DNA of 64,000 nt from Marinobacter maroccanus (lineage in GTDB: Bacteria > Pseudomonadota > Gammaproteobacteria > Pseudomonadales > Oleiphilaceae), in the NCBI RefSeq assembly GCF_002933275.1, contig NZ_PSSX01000009.1:62001-126000 (forward strand), written 5' to 3'. Both the position numbers and the translations under genes were made by a program. The notes below the pieces were generated by a model. The model saw only the letters and a program-made list of their open reading frames with translations. It was not told where the DNA came from and ran no database searches. Shown here piece after piece: positions 20,346-30,060 of this stretch. The number at the start of each line of letters is the position of its first letter. Positions within the stretch are counted from its first letter, which is position 1.

Positions 20346-20795
20346 TTACAGACAGTTTTCAGAGGCAATCCGGTTTACCCGGACCAGACGGGGCTCATAA
20401 TCCGTGCCGCCTGCGCGTTGCAATTTTCGCCCAGCAAAAAAGCCCAGGGCCAGGCCAGCAACAGCAGCCAGCATCGCTGCCCCATCGTGCCCACCGAAGA
20501 GCTGGTGACCGAGGACACTGGCAACGACCATCAGGATCAGCGGCAAGGCGTAAACCAGAAGCGAAGCACCCAGCAACGCCTGTTCATCAATACCGATGGT
20601 GACTTCATCGCCAACCCTTGCATCGACCGAGTTCGCAACCAGAATCTGGTTAGCGCGTCCGCCGGAGGCCGCCGCCAGGACTTTCTGGCCGCAGCCATTG
20701 CGGGCGGCACAACTCTGACAGGCACTGGTTCGAATCGTCTGGACCCAGACCCGGTCGCCCTTGAGCGCGACAACCTTCCCGGTTTCGGTAATCAC
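20346..20795 (-). CDS. rseC: RseC/MucC family membrane protein
   Basis: A 149-residue inner-membrane protein of the SoxR-reducing/RseC family, which modulates sigma-E signalling. The N-terminal cytoplasmic part has the cysteine cluster SACQSCAARNGCGQK (near 24-38), followed by a second region and two membrane helices (LLGASLLVYALPLILMVVAS, then AAMLAAVAGLALGFFAGRKL). Its start overlaps the mucB stop by 4 bases (20792-20795), so the two are coupled. Confidence 0.92.
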   Translation of the reverse strand: MITETGKVVALKGDRVWVQTIRTSACQSCAARNGCGQKVLAAASGGRANQILVANSVDARVGDEVTIGIDEQALLGASLLVYALPLILMVVASVLGHQLFGGHDGAAMLAAVAGLALGFFAGRKLQRAGGTDYEPRLVRVNRIASENCL

Positions 20796-21811
20796 GATTC
20801 ACCCGCACCCAGGGCCAGCGAGTCTTCAATACGGACCGACTCGGCGACCTGCCGGGCTGTTTGCGGTGGCAGTTCACCCACAACAGTGACCAGGAAGGCG
20901 TTGTCTCCTTCCTTTACCTGGTGCATGTAAACTGTCGTGGCACCAATTTTGGAGGCGCCCGTGGGCATCGTTACAGGACCAGCCGGTTCAACGAACACTG
21001 AGAAAGCTGCCAGGCCATCGGAGAAAGCGACGGCCTGCCCCTTGCCCGAGCGGGGCGCTGCGGCGGGTACAAATCCTTCCGGGCGCCAGCCAAGCTGCCA
21101 TCCTTCCATACGCTGTACCACGGATGCCGAGGCAGGGGGGTCGTCCAGGGTTCTGGAGATTTCCCTGCCCTGGGTGCGAATCACAAATTCGCTGTCGGGA
21201 ATATCCTCACCGATGTACAGGCTGGTGAACTGGAACTGCTCGAGCACCTCGCCCTCAGCGTTCCGGACATGGCTCTTCACCAGCAACCCGGTGGATTTTT
21301 CCAGCCAGAGCCGATGGCTATAGCGGTAGGAATCTTTAGCACTCAGCGCTACAGAAACCACCTCATATCCCGCAACCCGATCGTCACCTTTCATCTCTGC
21401 CCGGTACCAGCGGCTAACCGGCACCAGCTGGCTGGTGAATGCCTCGGCAAACGGCCCCGAGGGAATGACCTGATCAAGCTGTATCCGGCCTGTTTCAGGA
21501 AGCACGCAGACCACGTTCATGCCCTTGCGAACAATTTCGCCGCTGCCGCCGTCCTGCAGCACCAGACGCTCTTCAACAACACCATCATTATAGCGATGCG
21601 CAATCTGCATGGAGTGCACACTCTCACCGCGGGCGTAGACGAACACACCCCGATAGGAGGTCATATTCAGCGCCGGCCCAAGCCTTTCGAGCCAGGCGGC
21701 GGCTTCATCTTCATCCGCAGCAGCCGCCAGCGGTCCGGCAATCGTGAGGAGAAGCCCCACGAGCACTGACAGCGCACGGCTTCGGGAAAAATCAATGAAG
21801 GCTTGAGGCAT
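20792..21811 (-). CDS. mucB: Periplasmic sigma-E regulatory protein MucB/RseB
   Basis: Binds the periplasmic part of the anti-sigma factor MucA and shields it from cleavage until envelope stress releases it. The 339-residue protein has a signal peptide (RALSVLVGLLLTIAGPLAAA) and the two lipid-binding-like domains of the family (MTSYRGVFVYARGESVHSMQ, then YRYSHRLWLEKSTGLLVKS). I chose the ATG at 21809-21811 because it sits just before the signal peptide and has GGAG upstream; the longer reading would cross into mucA. It is 20 bases from mucA and overlaps rseC. Confidence 0.93.
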   Translation of the reverse strand: MPQAFIDFSRSRALSVLVGLLLTIAGPLAAAADEDEAAAWLERLGPALNMTSYRGVFVYARGESVHSMQIAHRYNDGVVEERLVLQDGGSGEIVRKGMNVVCVLPETGRIQLDQVIPSGPFAEAFTSQLVPVSRWYRAEMKGDDRVAGYEVVSVALSAKDSYRYSHRLWLEKSTGLLVKSHVRNAEGEVLEQFQFTSLYIGEDIPDSEFVIRTQGREISRTLDDPPASASVVQRMEGWQLGWRPEGFVPAAAPRSGKGQAVAFSDGLAAFSVFVEPAGPVTMPTGASKIGATTVYMHQVKEGDNAFLVTVVGELPPQTARQVAESVRIEDSLALGAGES

Positions 21812-21831
21812 GATTACACTTGCTCCGGAGT

Positions 21832-22392
21832 TCAGTAGCCGGCACCGTTGGCGCTGACCAGCCGGGCGTAGCCGACCGCACCCCGCCCGGCACCAACGCT
21901 GTTGTGCTGTGCGTGTTCCAGCAGGTAGCGACTCATGTATTCCCACTGTTCCTCATCCAGCCCCTGCAAGGCGATCTCCCTGACCGGCTGGTCCTGAACA
22001 GTCGTTTCCGGTGCGGCTGCTGTTACGGGTTGAACCGGACCGGCTCCGGACGAATCCCAGCCGGCGCCAGCCCCAAATCCAACCAGCAGCGCCATGGCCA
22101 CCATGGCGGCCGCCGGCCAGTGCCATCGGCCCGCCTTACTGTCCTGAACAACGGGCTCTGGCCGGGCCATCCCGGAGCCACGGCCGTCAAGCAATTCACG
22201 GACGGCAACACTGACATCCATACCATGGGCCGGGGAGTGGCCATCATGCATAAGGTCCCGCACGTCCTGCCAACGCTGCCACTGCGCCCGAACCTCGTCC
22301 TGGCTATCGTGTGAAAGCAGGCGACGTACCGAAAGCTCGTCGGCTTCGTCGTCCATCATGGCGGACAGTGTTTCTCTGAGACGATCATCCAT
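21832..22392 (-). CDS. mucA: Anti-sigma-E factor MucA/RseA
   Basis: Inner-membrane anti-sigma factor that holds RpoE/AlgU and is cut by regulated proteolysis under envelope stress. The 186-residue protein opens with the sigma-binding N-domain (RLRETLSAMMDDEADELSVR, then RWQDVRDLMHDG), has one membrane helix (WPAAAMVAMALLVGFGAGAG) and a periplasmic tail ending YARLVSANGAGY, like the YAR...end of Pseudomonas MucA. The ATG at 22390-22392 has a GAGG site 9 bases upstream; a TTG five codons earlier is less likely. It starts 15 bases after the rpoE stop. Confidence 0.92.
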   Translation of the reverse strand: MDDRLRETLSAMMDDEADELSVRRLLSHDSQDEVRAQWQRWQDVRDLMHDGHSPAHGMDVSVAVRELLDGRGSGMARPEPVVQDSKAGRWHWPAAAMVAMALLVGFGAGAGWDSSGAGPVQPVTAAAPETTVQDQPVREIALQGLDEEQWEYMSRYLLEHAQHNSVGAGRGAVGYARLVSANGAGY

Positions 22393-22407
22393 GGGATGCA
22401 ACCTCAA

Positions 22408-23025
22408 TTACGTCACGGAGTGATTGAGTAAAGGTCCAAGATGCTTATCAACCGCATCCCGGGCCCTGAAAATTCGTGAACGGACGGTACCGATCGGGCA
22501 CTCCAGAATGCCAGCGATATCCTCATAGCTCAGGCCATCGTACTCCCTGAGCAGAAAGGCAGAACGCAGCTCCTCGGGAAGCTGGGCAATAGCCCTGTTC
22601 AATTCTTTCTGGAGCTGTTCCCGTTGCAGAAGTCGTTCCGGCGATGCGGTATCCCGGAGTCGGGAGCCGTCATCAAAATTCTCCGCTTCGGCCGAGTCGG
22701 CACTGCCCTGCGGGCGACGACCCCGGGACTCCAGATAGTTCTTCGCGGTGTTCACGGCAATCCGGTACAGCCACGTGTAGAAGGCACTGTCTCCGCGGAA
22801 ACGCTCGATCGCCCTGTATGCCTTGACAAAGGTTTCCTGGGTCAAATCCATGACTTCCTGGCTGTCGTAGACGTACCGACTGATGATAGACGCAACCCTG
22901 GACTGGTACTTGACCACCAGTAGATCAAAGGCGGCACGATCACCATTGCGGACCTTGCGGACCAACTGCAGGTCCGTCTGGCTATCCGGGTGGTCGCCTT
23001 GACGTTTCTCTGTATCAGGAGTCAT
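22408..23025 (-). CDS. rpoE: Extracytoplasmic-function sigma factor RpoE (AlgU/AlgT)
   Basis: Directs RNA polymerase to envelope-stress promoters. The 205-residue protein has region 2 (AFDLLVVKYQSRVASIISRY, DLTQETFVKAYRAIERFRGD, SAFYTWLYRIAVNTAKNYLE) and region 4 (LPEELRSAFLLREYDGLSYE, GTVRSRIFRARDAVDKHLGP), closely matching AlgU of Pseudomonas. The open frame extends to 23175, but I chose ATG 23023-23025 (MTPDTEKRQGDHPDSQTDLQ), which gives a length near AlgU's 193; an ATG at 23094 is possible. A sigma-E-like promoter lies upstream at 23165-23191. It is divergent from nadB. Confidence 0.93.
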   Translation of the reverse strand: MTPDTEKRQGDHPDSQTDLQLVRKVRNGDRAAFDLLVVKYQSRVASIISRYVYDSQEVMDLTQETFVKAYRAIERFRGDSAFYTWLYRIAVNTAKNYLESRGRRPQGSADSAEAENFDDGSRLRDTASPERLLQREQLQKELNRAIAQLPEELRSAFLLREYDGLSYEDIAGILECPIGTVRSRIFRARDAVDKHLGPLLNHSVT

Positions 23026-23164
23026 GGACTGGTTGCCGGGGTTCCCTGATTTGATGGCCAGCTGTCCGGCCTGTACCAAGTTGCGCTGCGTCATTGATGC
23101 TATCCGGCGTCCGTTAATGAAACGGGCTCGGCCACCTGTCAGGCGGCTCACCCTGTCAGGCCAA

Positions 23165-23191
23165 ATAGACAGCAAGCGTAAAGTTTAGTTC
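23165..23191 (-). promoter_or_regulatory. Candidate sigma-E (AlgU) promoter, probably autoregulatory
   Basis: Read on the minus strand, GAACTA (23191-23186) and TCTAT (23169-23165) are separated by 16 bases, close to the AlgU/sigma-E consensus GAACTT-N16-TCTGA/TCCAA. It is upstream of rpoE, where this sigma factor commonly autoregulates. Transcription would start near 23158, leaving a leader of about 130 bases if the start codon is at 23025. Confidence 0.5.
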
Positions 23192-23228
23192 AATACACGT
23201 CCACATTATGGCCTGCGATAACGACCCG

Positions 23229-24833
23229 ATGCCACAGTCCTTCGAATATGATGTTCTCATTATCGGCAGCGGAGCTGCCGGCCTCACCGTCGCCCTCAAT
23301 CTGCCAGGGCATCTGAAGGTCTGCGTGGTGAGCAAGGCGCAGATCAGCAGCGGCGCAACCCTCTGGGCGCAAGGAGGGATCGCTGCGGTTCTGGATGATC
23401 AGGATTCCACCGAAAACCACATTACTGACACCCTGAACGCTGGCGCGGGCCTGTGCCATGAGGACGCCGTGCGTTTCACGGTGGAGCACGGCAAGGAGAG
23501 CATCGACTGGCTGATCGATTCCGGTGTCGATTTTACCCGGGATCAGGATGCCCACTACCACCTGACTCGGGAGGGCGGTCACAGCCACCGGCGCATTATT
23601 CACGCAGCCGATGCCACCGGCCACGCAGTTTCAACCACGCTGACCTCCCAGGCAGAGGCACGACCCAACATCGAACTTATGTCCGGTCGTGTGGCGGTGG
23701 ACCTGATCACCAATCGCAAACTGTCCCTGCCGGGCAACCGATGTGTCGGTGCCTACATCCTGAACCTTGAGGACAACCACGTAGAGCTGTTCCGGGCAAG
23801 ATTCACAGTCATTGCCACCGGTGGCGCTTCCAAGGCATACCGCTACACGACCAACCCTGACGGCGCTTCCGGAGACGGAATCGCCATGGCCTGGCGTGCC
23901 GGTTGCAGGGTAGCGAACATGGAATTCAACCAGTTCCACCCCACCTGCCTTTACCATCCCCACGCCAAATCCTTCCTGATCACGGAAGCCGTGCGCGGGG
24001 AGGGGGGTCTTCTGAAATTGCCTGATGGGTCGCGGTTCATGGACCGCTTTGACGAACGCGGTGAACTGGCACCGCGGGATATCGTCGCCCGCGCCATTGA
24101 TCATGAGATGAAGCGGTTGGGTGCTGATCATCTGTATCTGGACATCAGCCACAAGCCCGCCGACTTTATCAAGCACCACTTCCCCACTATCTACGAGAAG
24201 TGCCTTGGCTTTGGCATTGATATCACCCGCGAGCCCATTCCCGTGGTGCCCGCTGCCCACTATACCTGTGGCGGCATCATGAGTGACGAGCGGGCCAGAA
24301 CCGATGTCAACCAGCTCTATGTGGTGGGCGAAGCCGCCTTCACCGGACTTCATGGCGCCAACCGCATGGCCAGCAACTCCCTGCTGGAGTGCCTGGTGTA
24401 CGGGCGTGCCGCCGCCGCGGATATCACCCGCCGGGAAGCCGACATTCCGCCACCGCCGGAAGCCCCGGACTGGGACGAGAGCCAGGTCCGAGATTCTGAT
24501 GAAGACGTTGTTATCTCCCACAACTGGGACGAGCTGCGACATTTCATGTGGGACTACGTGGGCATTGTGCGGACCACCAAGCGCCTCCAGCGGGCCAAGC
24601 ACAGGGTGGACCTGCTGTCCGCCGAGATCGGAGAGTTCTACAGCAATTACCGTGTGACCAACGACCTGCTGGAACTTCGTAACCTGGTCACCGTGTCAGA
24701 CCTGATCATCTGCTCGGCACTGCAGCGCAGGGAAAGTCGCGGACTGCACTACACGCTGGATTATCCGGGACTGCTCAATGAGGTCCGTGATACCGTACTG
24801 GTTCCCACGACCTACCGAACGCTTGCGCCCTGA
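23229..24833 (+). CDS. nadB: L-aspartate oxidase
   Basis: FAD enzyme that oxidises L-aspartate to iminoaspartate, the first step of NAD synthesis. The 534-residue protein starts [19 protein letters not shown] (FAD-binding GxGxxG). It has the active-site segments [30 protein letters not shown] and [11 protein letters not shown], and a helical C-terminus ([15 protein letters not shown]). Residue conservation with Pseudomonas NadB begins at this ATG, so I prefer it to the upstream ATG at 23208; neither has a clear ribosome site. It is divergent from rpoE, as in Pseudomonas. Confidence 0.95.
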   Translation: MPQSFEYDVLIIGSGAAGLTVALNLPGHLKVCVVSKAQISSGATLWAQGGIAAVLDDQDSTENHITDTLNAGAGLCHEDAVRFTVEHGKESIDWLIDSGVDFTRDQDAHYHLTREGGHSHRRIIHAADATGHAVSTTLTSQAEARPNIELMSGRVAVDLITNRKLSLPGNRCVGAYILNLEDNHVELFRARFTVIATGGASKAYRYTTNPDGASGDGIAMAWRAGCRVANMEFNQFHPTCLYHPHAKSFLITEAVRGEGGLLKLPDGSRFMDRFDERGELAPRDIVARAIDHEMKRLGADHLYLDISHKPADFIKHHFPTIYEKCLGFGIDITREPIPVVPAAHYTCGGIMSDERARTDVNQLYVVGEAAFTGLHGANRMASNSLLECLVYGRAAAADITRREADIPPPPEAPDWDESQVRDSDEDVVISHNWDELRHFMWDYVGIVRTTKRLQRAKHRVDLLSAEIGEFYSNYRVTNDLLELRNLVTVSDLIICSALQRRESRGLHYTLDYPGLLNEVRDTVLVPTTYRTLAP

Positions 24834-24873
24834 GCGAACGCTGACTGTTACACACGATTCAATGGAAAACACT

Positions 24874-25146
24874 ATGTCAGAGACACCTGCATCTTCCGAA
24901 AAAGCAGAATTCAACCGCCTGTGGTGGCACAGCCGTCGCGGCATGCTGGAGCTGGACAACCTCCTGATTCCATTCATGGAAGAGGCCTACCGCGATCTCG
25001 ACGCCGAAGACCAGGCCCGCTACAAGAAGCTGCTCACCTGCGAGGACAATGACATGTTCGAGTGGTTCATGCAGCGCAGCCGCCCGGCAGATCCGGACCT
25101 TCAACGCATGGTCGACATCATCCTCAAACGTGTCCAGCCGGATTGA
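24874..25146 (+). CDS. sdhE: FAD assembly factor SdhE
   Basis: Small protein that helps attach FAD covalently to succinate dehydrogenase and fumarate reductase flavoproteins. The 90-residue protein has the family's RGMLELD signature (residues 22-28, in [20 protein letters not shown]). I chose ATG 24874 because TGGA lies 8 bases upstream and the next in-frame ATG (24862) has none. It begins 40 bases after nadB and overlaps the ygfX reading frame by 17 bases, the usual sdhE-ygfX arrangement. Confidence 0.93.
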   Translation: MSETPASSEKAEFNRLWWHSRRGMLELDNLLIPFMEEAYRDLDAEDQARYKKLLTCEDNDMFEWFMQRSRPADPDLQRMVDIILKRVQPD

Positions 25147-25594
25147 GCTGACGCTCACCCCCTCATTGCCGGTTGGCGTTCTCGCAGTGCTGCCCTGGTT
25201 GCTGCTAATGGCCTTCCTGCTGATCGCGGCGCTGGCCGGCAAAATCTGGCTTCTTGCCGCAGCGCCGATTGCCCTGGGCGGCGCCACCTTGCAGTATCGG
25301 TCCAACGGATTACTGCTGGGCGGCAGTTCTGTGCACGGCCTGCTGATTGAACACGGAAAGATGTACGCCAAAACCGGAGACAACCGGCAGGTTCAGGTGC
25401 TTCCGCTGGCGTCCAGTCGGATCTGGTCCGGCCTGGCACTCTTGAAACTGCGACCGACCGGCACCAGATTTCAGTCTTACACCATGATTCTACTGGCGCC
25501 GTCACCCGGCAAACCGGGTAACGTTGCGGCAGACGATTTCCGTCGCCTGAGGGTATGGCTCAGACTGGGCCGGTCCGGGCGATCATCCACCTGA
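25130..25594 (+). CDS. YgfX family membrane protein
   Basis: A 154-residue protein from a GTG at 25130, overlapping sdhE by 17 bases. It has two adjacent membrane helices (~14-34 and ~37-57: [20 protein letters not shown], then [15 protein letters not shown]) and a soluble C-terminus with [12 protein letters not shown] and [10 protein letters not shown]. The position after sdhE and the layout fit YgfX/CptA, which in E. coli is described as the toxin partner of SdhE/CptB. I see no good ribosome site, so the start is uncertain. Translational coupling to sdhE is likely. Confidence 0.75.
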   Translation: MSSRIELTLTPSLPVGVLAVLPWLLLMAFLLIAALAGKIWLLAAAPIALGGATLQYRSNGLLLGGSSVHGLLIEHGKMYAKTGDNRQVQVLPLASSRIWSGLALLKLRPTGTRFQSYTMILLAPSPGKPGNVAADDFRRLRVWLRLGRSGRSST

Positions 25595-25615
25595 TTCACC
25601 GATCTGGAGCACGCC

Positions 25616-26611
25616 ATGACCGACACAGACTCTCCTGTATCAGCCGTTGCCGACTATCCGCTGCCCGACAGCGGCTGGGCGGTCCTCGACGACCGGGTGG
25701 TTGTGCGCATCAGCGGCCCCGGCACCAACAAGTTTCTTCAGGGCCAGTTCAGCCAGAACCTGGACGAGGTAACTCCGGATCGCTCACCACGAGCGGCCGC
25801 GGCAACACCCAAGGGGCGTGCCTACTGTCTTACCCGCATGGTCCGGGCAGGTGAAGATATCCTGATGGACTTTCCCGCCGAGCTCGCCGATGACATCATC
25901 AGCCACTTGCGCAAATACCTGATGCTGTTTCGCGGGACCACTATGGAGCTGGTCCAGGAAACCAGGATTGTCGGGATACTGGGCAACGAGCTGGCCGAAA
26001 AGCTCGCCGAAAATGCACTGGACAGCCTGAAGGAACCGGGCGACTCTTGCGCACTTCGTGACGGCATCCTCGTGAAAACGCAACCGACAGCCGAGGGCAC
26101 GACCCGCTTCGAGTTCTGGCAAACTCAAGACAGCGAAGTAGCATTTCCGGCCAGCCCCCGTATGTCGTTGGCAGACTGGCAGGCATCCGAGATTGCTGCG
26201 GGTGTGGCCTCTCTCACCGCCGCCACACAGGAGTCTTTCGTGCCACAGATGCTGAACTGGCAGCATGTGGACGGCGTGCATTTCAAGAAAGGCTGCTATA
26301 CCGGTCAGGAAGTGATTGCCCGGATGCATTTTCTCGGACAACTGAAGAAGAGCCTGTTCCGCTTCCGGATTGAACAGGGCGAAGATCTGCCCGCCCCCGG
26401 AAGCGCCCTGGTTGCTGGCGAACGGTCAGTGGGAGAGGTTGTGAACTCGGTAAAATACCGGGACGGTAGCGTAGAGCTGCTCGCTGTTGTGCGCCACGAT
26501 GCAGCCGAAAAAGCCCTGCATCCGGATGGCCTGCCGGAGGCGGTGCTGATGCCAATGCCACTGCCCTACTCGGTACCCGAACGGGAAAAAAGCGCACAAT
26601 CAGATACATAA
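25616..26611 (+). CDS. ygfZ: Folate-binding protein YgfZ
   Basis: Tetrahydrofolate-dependent protein needed for activity of several iron-sulfur enzymes, including MiaB. The 331-residue protein is built like the glycine-cleavage T-protein and carries the YgfZ signature KGCYTGQEVIARMHF near residue 224, whose cysteine is functionally important in E. coli. ISGPGTNKFLQGQFSQNL near the N-terminus and the LIYxx-like LAVVRHDAAEK end also fit. It begins 21 bases after ygfX, completing nadB-sdhE-ygfX-ygfZ. Confidence 0.92.
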   Translation: MTDTDSPVSAVADYPLPDSGWAVLDDRVVVRISGPGTNKFLQGQFSQNLDEVTPDRSPRAAAATPKGRAYCLTRMVRAGEDILMDFPAELADDIISHLRKYLMLFRGTTMELVQETRIVGILGNELAEKLAENALDSLKEPGDSCALRDGILVKTQPTAEGTTRFEFWQTQDSEVAFPASPRMSLADWQASEIAAGVASLTAATQESFVPQMLNWQHVDGVHFKKGCYTGQEVIARMHFLGQLKKSLFRFRIEQGEDLPAPGSALVAGERSVGEVVNSVKYRDGSVELLAVVRHDAAEKALHPDGLPEAVLMPMPLPYSVPEREKSAQSDT

Positions 26612-26736
26612 GTTGACAGGCAAACGCGCCAGAATTTGCTATTTTGCTATGCAGTAGCTCACATATTTGATTGTTCGGACACTGGCTCAGGCATTCTGGC
26701 CATTTTTCGAATTCTTTAAGCGGACCTTTACTGACC

Positions 26737-27570
26737 ATGTCGAATATTGTTGAAACCATCAAAGCCGATCTCAATGCAGCCATCGAAAATGACAAGCTGG
26801 TGCTCCCCACCCTTCCGGAGGTGGCCCTTCAGGTCAGAGACATTGCGCAATCCGAGGATTCTTCAATAGCGGACCTGGTAAAGGTCATCAGCAATGACAC
26901 AGCCCTGTCGGCACGTATCATCCGGGTGACCAACAGCCCGCTGTTCCGCGGCAGCCGGGCCATTGAGAACCTGAACATGGCGGTAAGCCGACTGGGCATG
27001 GCCTACACCAGCAACCTGGCCATGGGCCTGGCGATGGAGCAGATGTTCCAGGCCACCTCCGACATGATTGACAAGCGCATGCGTGCCACCTGGCAGACCA
27101 GTACCGAAGTGGCCGGTGTATGCCACGTTCTGGCGCAACACTACACTAAACTCAAGCCGGACCAGGCCACGCTCGCAGGTCTGGTGCATCTGATCGGTGT
27201 GCTGCCGATCCTGCGCTATGTTGAAGACCAGGATATCCAGATCAGCAGTATCATGCTGGACAATGTGGTTGATGAGCTGCATCCGAAGATCGGGGCGACC
27301 ATCCTCAAGAAGTGGGATTTCCCGAAGGAGCTTCAGAATGTTCCCCTGGAATACGCCAACTTCAACCGCGAGGTGCCGTCGCCCGATTATGCGGATTTGG
27401 TGATGGTTGCCAATCTGCAGTTGGTTGCGGGTTCGGAGCATCCGTGGACGGAGATGGACTGGACGAAGATTTCGGCCTTTGATCGTCTTGGGTTGGATCC
27501 GAATGTCGACATGAGCGAGGAAGAGGATCTGAACGCCCAGATGGAAGCGGCTATGGCGCTGCTTCAGTAA
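26737..27570 (+). CDS. HDOD-domain signalling protein
   Basis: A 277-residue protein consisting essentially of one HDOD domain: LPTLPEVALQVRDIAQSEDS, ADLVKVISNDTALSARIIRV and NSPLFRG (~25-75), then a helical bundle with MAVSRLGMAYTSNLAMGLAM and LAGLVHLIGVLPILRYVED. HDOD lacks the catalytic HD pair. Such proteins act in signal transduction and motility or biofilm control, but no specific role can be read here. I chose ATG 26737, the natural start of the domain. The 125 bases upstream are AT-richer than the surroundings and contain TTGACA at the ygfZ end, without a convincing -10. Confidence 0.85.
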   Translation: MSNIVETIKADLNAAIENDKLVLPTLPEVALQVRDIAQSEDSSIADLVKVISNDTALSARIIRVTNSPLFRGSRAIENLNMAVSRLGMAYTSNLAMGLAMEQMFQATSDMIDKRMRATWQTSTEVAGVCHVLAQHYTKLKPDQATLAGLVHLIGVLPILRYVEDQDIQISSIMLDNVVDELHPKIGATILKKWDFPKELQNVPLEYANFNREVPSPDYADLVMVANLQLVAGSEHPWTEMDWTKISAFDRLGLDPNVDMSEEEDLNAQMEAAMALLQ

Positions 27571-27615
27571 TACCTGCCGTAGTCCCTTGGCCCCTTCGCT
27601 TTTGGGGGCTGGCGC

Positions 27616-27694
27616 GGGGGTGGCAGTTTTTCCCTCGGGAAAAGAACTCGCTTCGCTCAGACAGCTTTTCCTGTCGGGAAAAACTGCCACCCCC
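27616..27694. repeat. Nested inverted repeat between convergent HDOD gene and ung
   Basis: The outer arms (from 27616 and to 27694) pair perfectly over 19 bases (GGGGGTGGCAGTTTTTCCC and its complement), then again over 7 bases after a small bulge. The centre is a 20-base loop. Each arm also contains its own small palindrome (TTTTTCCC-TC-GGGAAAAG at 27627-27644, and a similar one on the right), so two alternative structures are possible. It may be a bidirectional terminator or a member of an interspersed repeat family; only one copy is in this window. Confidence 0.75.
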
Positions 27695-27735
27695 ACACCG
27701 ATCAAAAATTGGAAGGGCGCTCCTGACCTGTCCTT

Positions 27736-28470
27736 TCAGCTCTTCTTGTATCTCTCGATCAACTCAGATTTGCTTGGCAGCGCCCAGTTAACCGTGGGCT
27801 TTCCCTGCTGAGCCAACCAGTTGTTCGCCTTCGAGAAGTGCTTACAACCGAAGAAGCCCCGGTAAGCGCTCAGTGGCGAGGGATGGGGGCCGTCGAGGAC
27901 CAGGTGTTTACTGCGGTCGATGTGCTGGCCTTTCTTTTTGGCGTAGCTGCCCCAGAGCAGGAATACCACGCCTTCCCGTTCGCGGTTGATGGTTTCGATG
28001 ACTTTGTCGGTGAAGGTTTCCCAGCCTTTGCCCTGGTGGGCGCCGGCTTGGCCCTGGACGACGGTCAGAACGCTGTTGAGAAGCAACACGCCCTGCTCTG
28101 CCCAGGGTTGCAGGCAGCCGTGGTCCGGCGGAGCGATGCCCAGGTCGTCCTGGATTTCTTTGAAGATGTTTACCAGCGAGGGCGGAATGGCCACGTTCGG
28201 GCGCACGGAGAAGCACAGGCCGTGGGCCTGGCCGGGGCCGTGGTAGGGGTCTTGGCCGAGAATGACCACTCTTACGTTATCCAGCGGCGTGCTGTTCAGG
28301 GCGTTGAAGCAGTGTTGGCTGGCGGGGAACAGGGCTTTGCCTGCCTGTTCCTCGGCGGCGAGGAATTCCGCCAGGCCCTGCATGTAGGGCTGGCGGAATT
28401 CTTCCGAGAGATGCTCTTTCCAGCCCCGGTCGGGCCTGAGCTGGCTGGCCAGTACCTCAACCGGGCTCAT
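27736..28470 (-). CDS. ung: Uracil-DNA glycosylase
   Basis: Removes uracil from DNA at the start of base-excision repair. The 244-residue protein has the water-activating loop [17 protein letters not shown] (D74), the uracil-binding segment LLLNSVLTV, and the C-terminal [17 protein letters not shown] motif with the catalytic histidine. The length fits family 1 enzymes. It starts 3 bases after the lysS stop, probably in the same transcript. Confidence 0.96.
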   Translation of the reverse strand: MSPVEVLASQLRPDRGWKEHLSEEFRQPYMQGLAEFLAAEEQAGKALFPASQHCFNALNSTPLDNVRVVILGQDPYHGPGQAHGLCFSVRPNVAIPPSLVNIFKEIQDDLGIAPPDHGCLQPWAEQGVLLLNSVLTVVQGQAGAHQGKGWETFTDKVIETINREREGVVFLLWGSYAKKKGQHIDRSKHLVLDGPHPSPLSAYRGFFGCKHFSKANNWLAQQGKPTVNWALPSKSELIERYKKS

Positions 28471-28473
28471 GGA

Positions 28474-30009
28474 TCAGTCCTCGTCTTTCCGGCTGTCGGC
28501 CTTGTGCTCGGGGCGCATGGCCGGGAACAGGATAACGTCGCGGATTGACGCCGAGTTGGTCAGCAGCATGGCCAGCCGGTCGATTCCGATACCTTCGCCG
28601 GCGGTGGGCGGCAGGCCGTATTCCAGGGCCATCACGTAGTCTTCATCGTAGAACATGGCTTCGTCGTCACCGGCATCTTTCTCGGCCACCTGGGCCTGGA
28701 AGCGCTCGGCCTGGTCTTCGGCGTCGTTCAGCTCCGAGAAGCCGTTGGCAATTTCGCGACCGCCCACGAAGAACTCGAAGCGTTCGGTGACGAACGGGTT
28801 GCTGTCTTTGCAGCGGGCCAGGGGCGACACTTCTTTCGGGTACTCGGTGATAAACGTCGGTTGCATCAGGCGATGCTCGGCGGTCGCCTCGAAGATCTCG
28901 ATCTGGACTTTGCCCAGGCCCCAACCATCCTTGAGATGAATACCAAGGTTTTTCGCCACCTGGCGGGCACTGGCGTCGTCCGCCAGCTGTTCCGGTTTGA
29001 TGTCCGGGTTGTAGCGCAGGATCGCGTCGACCACGGTCAGGCGCTCGAAGGTTTTGCCGAAATCGTACTCGATGGTTTCTTCGCTGCCATCCGCCAGGGT
29101 GCGGGTGTTCACAACCGTGGTCGTGCCCAGCACTTTCTGGGTGATGGTGCGGAGCATGTCCTCGGTCAGATCCATCAGGTCGTTGTAGTCCGCGTAGGCC
29201 TGATAGAACTCAACCATGGTGAATTCCGGATTATGACGGGTGGAAAGGCCCTCATTTCGGAAGTTCCGGTTAATCTCGAATACCCGCTCAAAGCCGCCAA
29301 CCACGAGGCGTTTCAGGAACAGTTCCGGCGCAATGCGCAGGTACATATCGATACCCAGGGCGTTGTGATGGGTCACGAATGGGCGCGCTGTGGCACCGCC
29401 CGGGATCACCTGTAGCATCGGGGTTTCCACTTCCATGAAGTCCCGGTCGGTGAAGTACTGACGCATGGCGCTGATGATCTTCGAGCGCGCATAGAACACC
29501 CGACGGCTGTCCTCGTTGACCATCAGGTCGACATAGCGATGGCGGTAACGGGCTTCCGTGTCGGTCAGGCCCTTGTGCTTTTCGGGAAGCGGGCGCAGGG
29601 ACTTGGTGAGCAACACGTACTCATCCATGGTCACGTACAGGTCGCCCTTGCCCGACTTGGACAGTGTGCCGCGCACACCCACGATATCCCCCAGATCCCA
29701 GTGCTTGGTGTCTTTCTGGACATCCTTGGAGGCATAGATCTGGATCCGGCCGGTCATGTCCTGAACCACCTTGAATGCCTTGCGGTCGAGCATCATGCGG
29801 CCGGCAATGGCCACCTTGATACCGAGGGACTCCAGCTCTTCCTTGGATTTATCACCATATTTCGCCTGCAGTTCGGCGGCGGTGGCGTCACGACGGAAGT
29901 CGTTCGGGAAGGCATTGCCCTGGTCGCGCATCTCTGACAGTTTGGCGCGGCGCTCGGCAATCAGCTTGTTGTCCTCATGCTGTGCGGCATTCTGAGTTTG
30001 ATCAGTCAT
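28474..30009 (-). CDS. lysS: Lysyl-tRNA synthetase, class II
   Basis: Charges tRNA-Lys. The 511-residue protein has an N-terminal anticodon-binding OB fold ([20 protein letters not shown]) and a class II catalytic core with motif 2 ([16 protein letters not shown]) and motif 3 ([15 protein letters not shown]). The length is usual. It follows prfB by 51 bases; prfB-lysS is a widely conserved pair. Confidence 0.97.
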   Translation of the reverse strand: MTDQTQNAAQHEDNKLIAERRAKLSEMRDQGNAFPNDFRRDATAAELQAKYGDKSKEELESLGIKVAIAGRMMLDRKAFKVVQDMTGRIQIYASKDVQKDTKHWDLGDIVGVRGTLSKSGKGDLYVTMDEYVLLTKSLRPLPEKHKGLTDTEARYRHRYVDLMVNEDSRRVFYARSKIISAMRQYFTDRDFMEVETPMLQVIPGGATARPFVTHHNALGIDMYLRIAPELFLKRLVVGGFERVFEINRNFRNEGLSTRHNPEFTMVEFYQAYADYNDLMDLTEDMLRTITQKVLGTTTVVNTRTLADGSEETIEYDFGKTFERLTVVDAILRYNPDIKPEQLADDASARQVAKNLGIHLKDGWGLGKVQIEIFEATAEHRLMQPTFITEYPKEVSPLARCKDSNPFVTERFEFFVGGREIANGFSELNDAEDQAERFQAQVAEKDAGDDEAMFYDEDYVMALEYGLPPTAGEGIGIDRLAMLLTNSASIRDVILFPAMRPEHKADSRKDED

Positions 30010-30060
30010 TTTGGCTCACTAGGAATCGGGTTGTCCGGGTTAGCGTGGCAAAGGCGCTGG

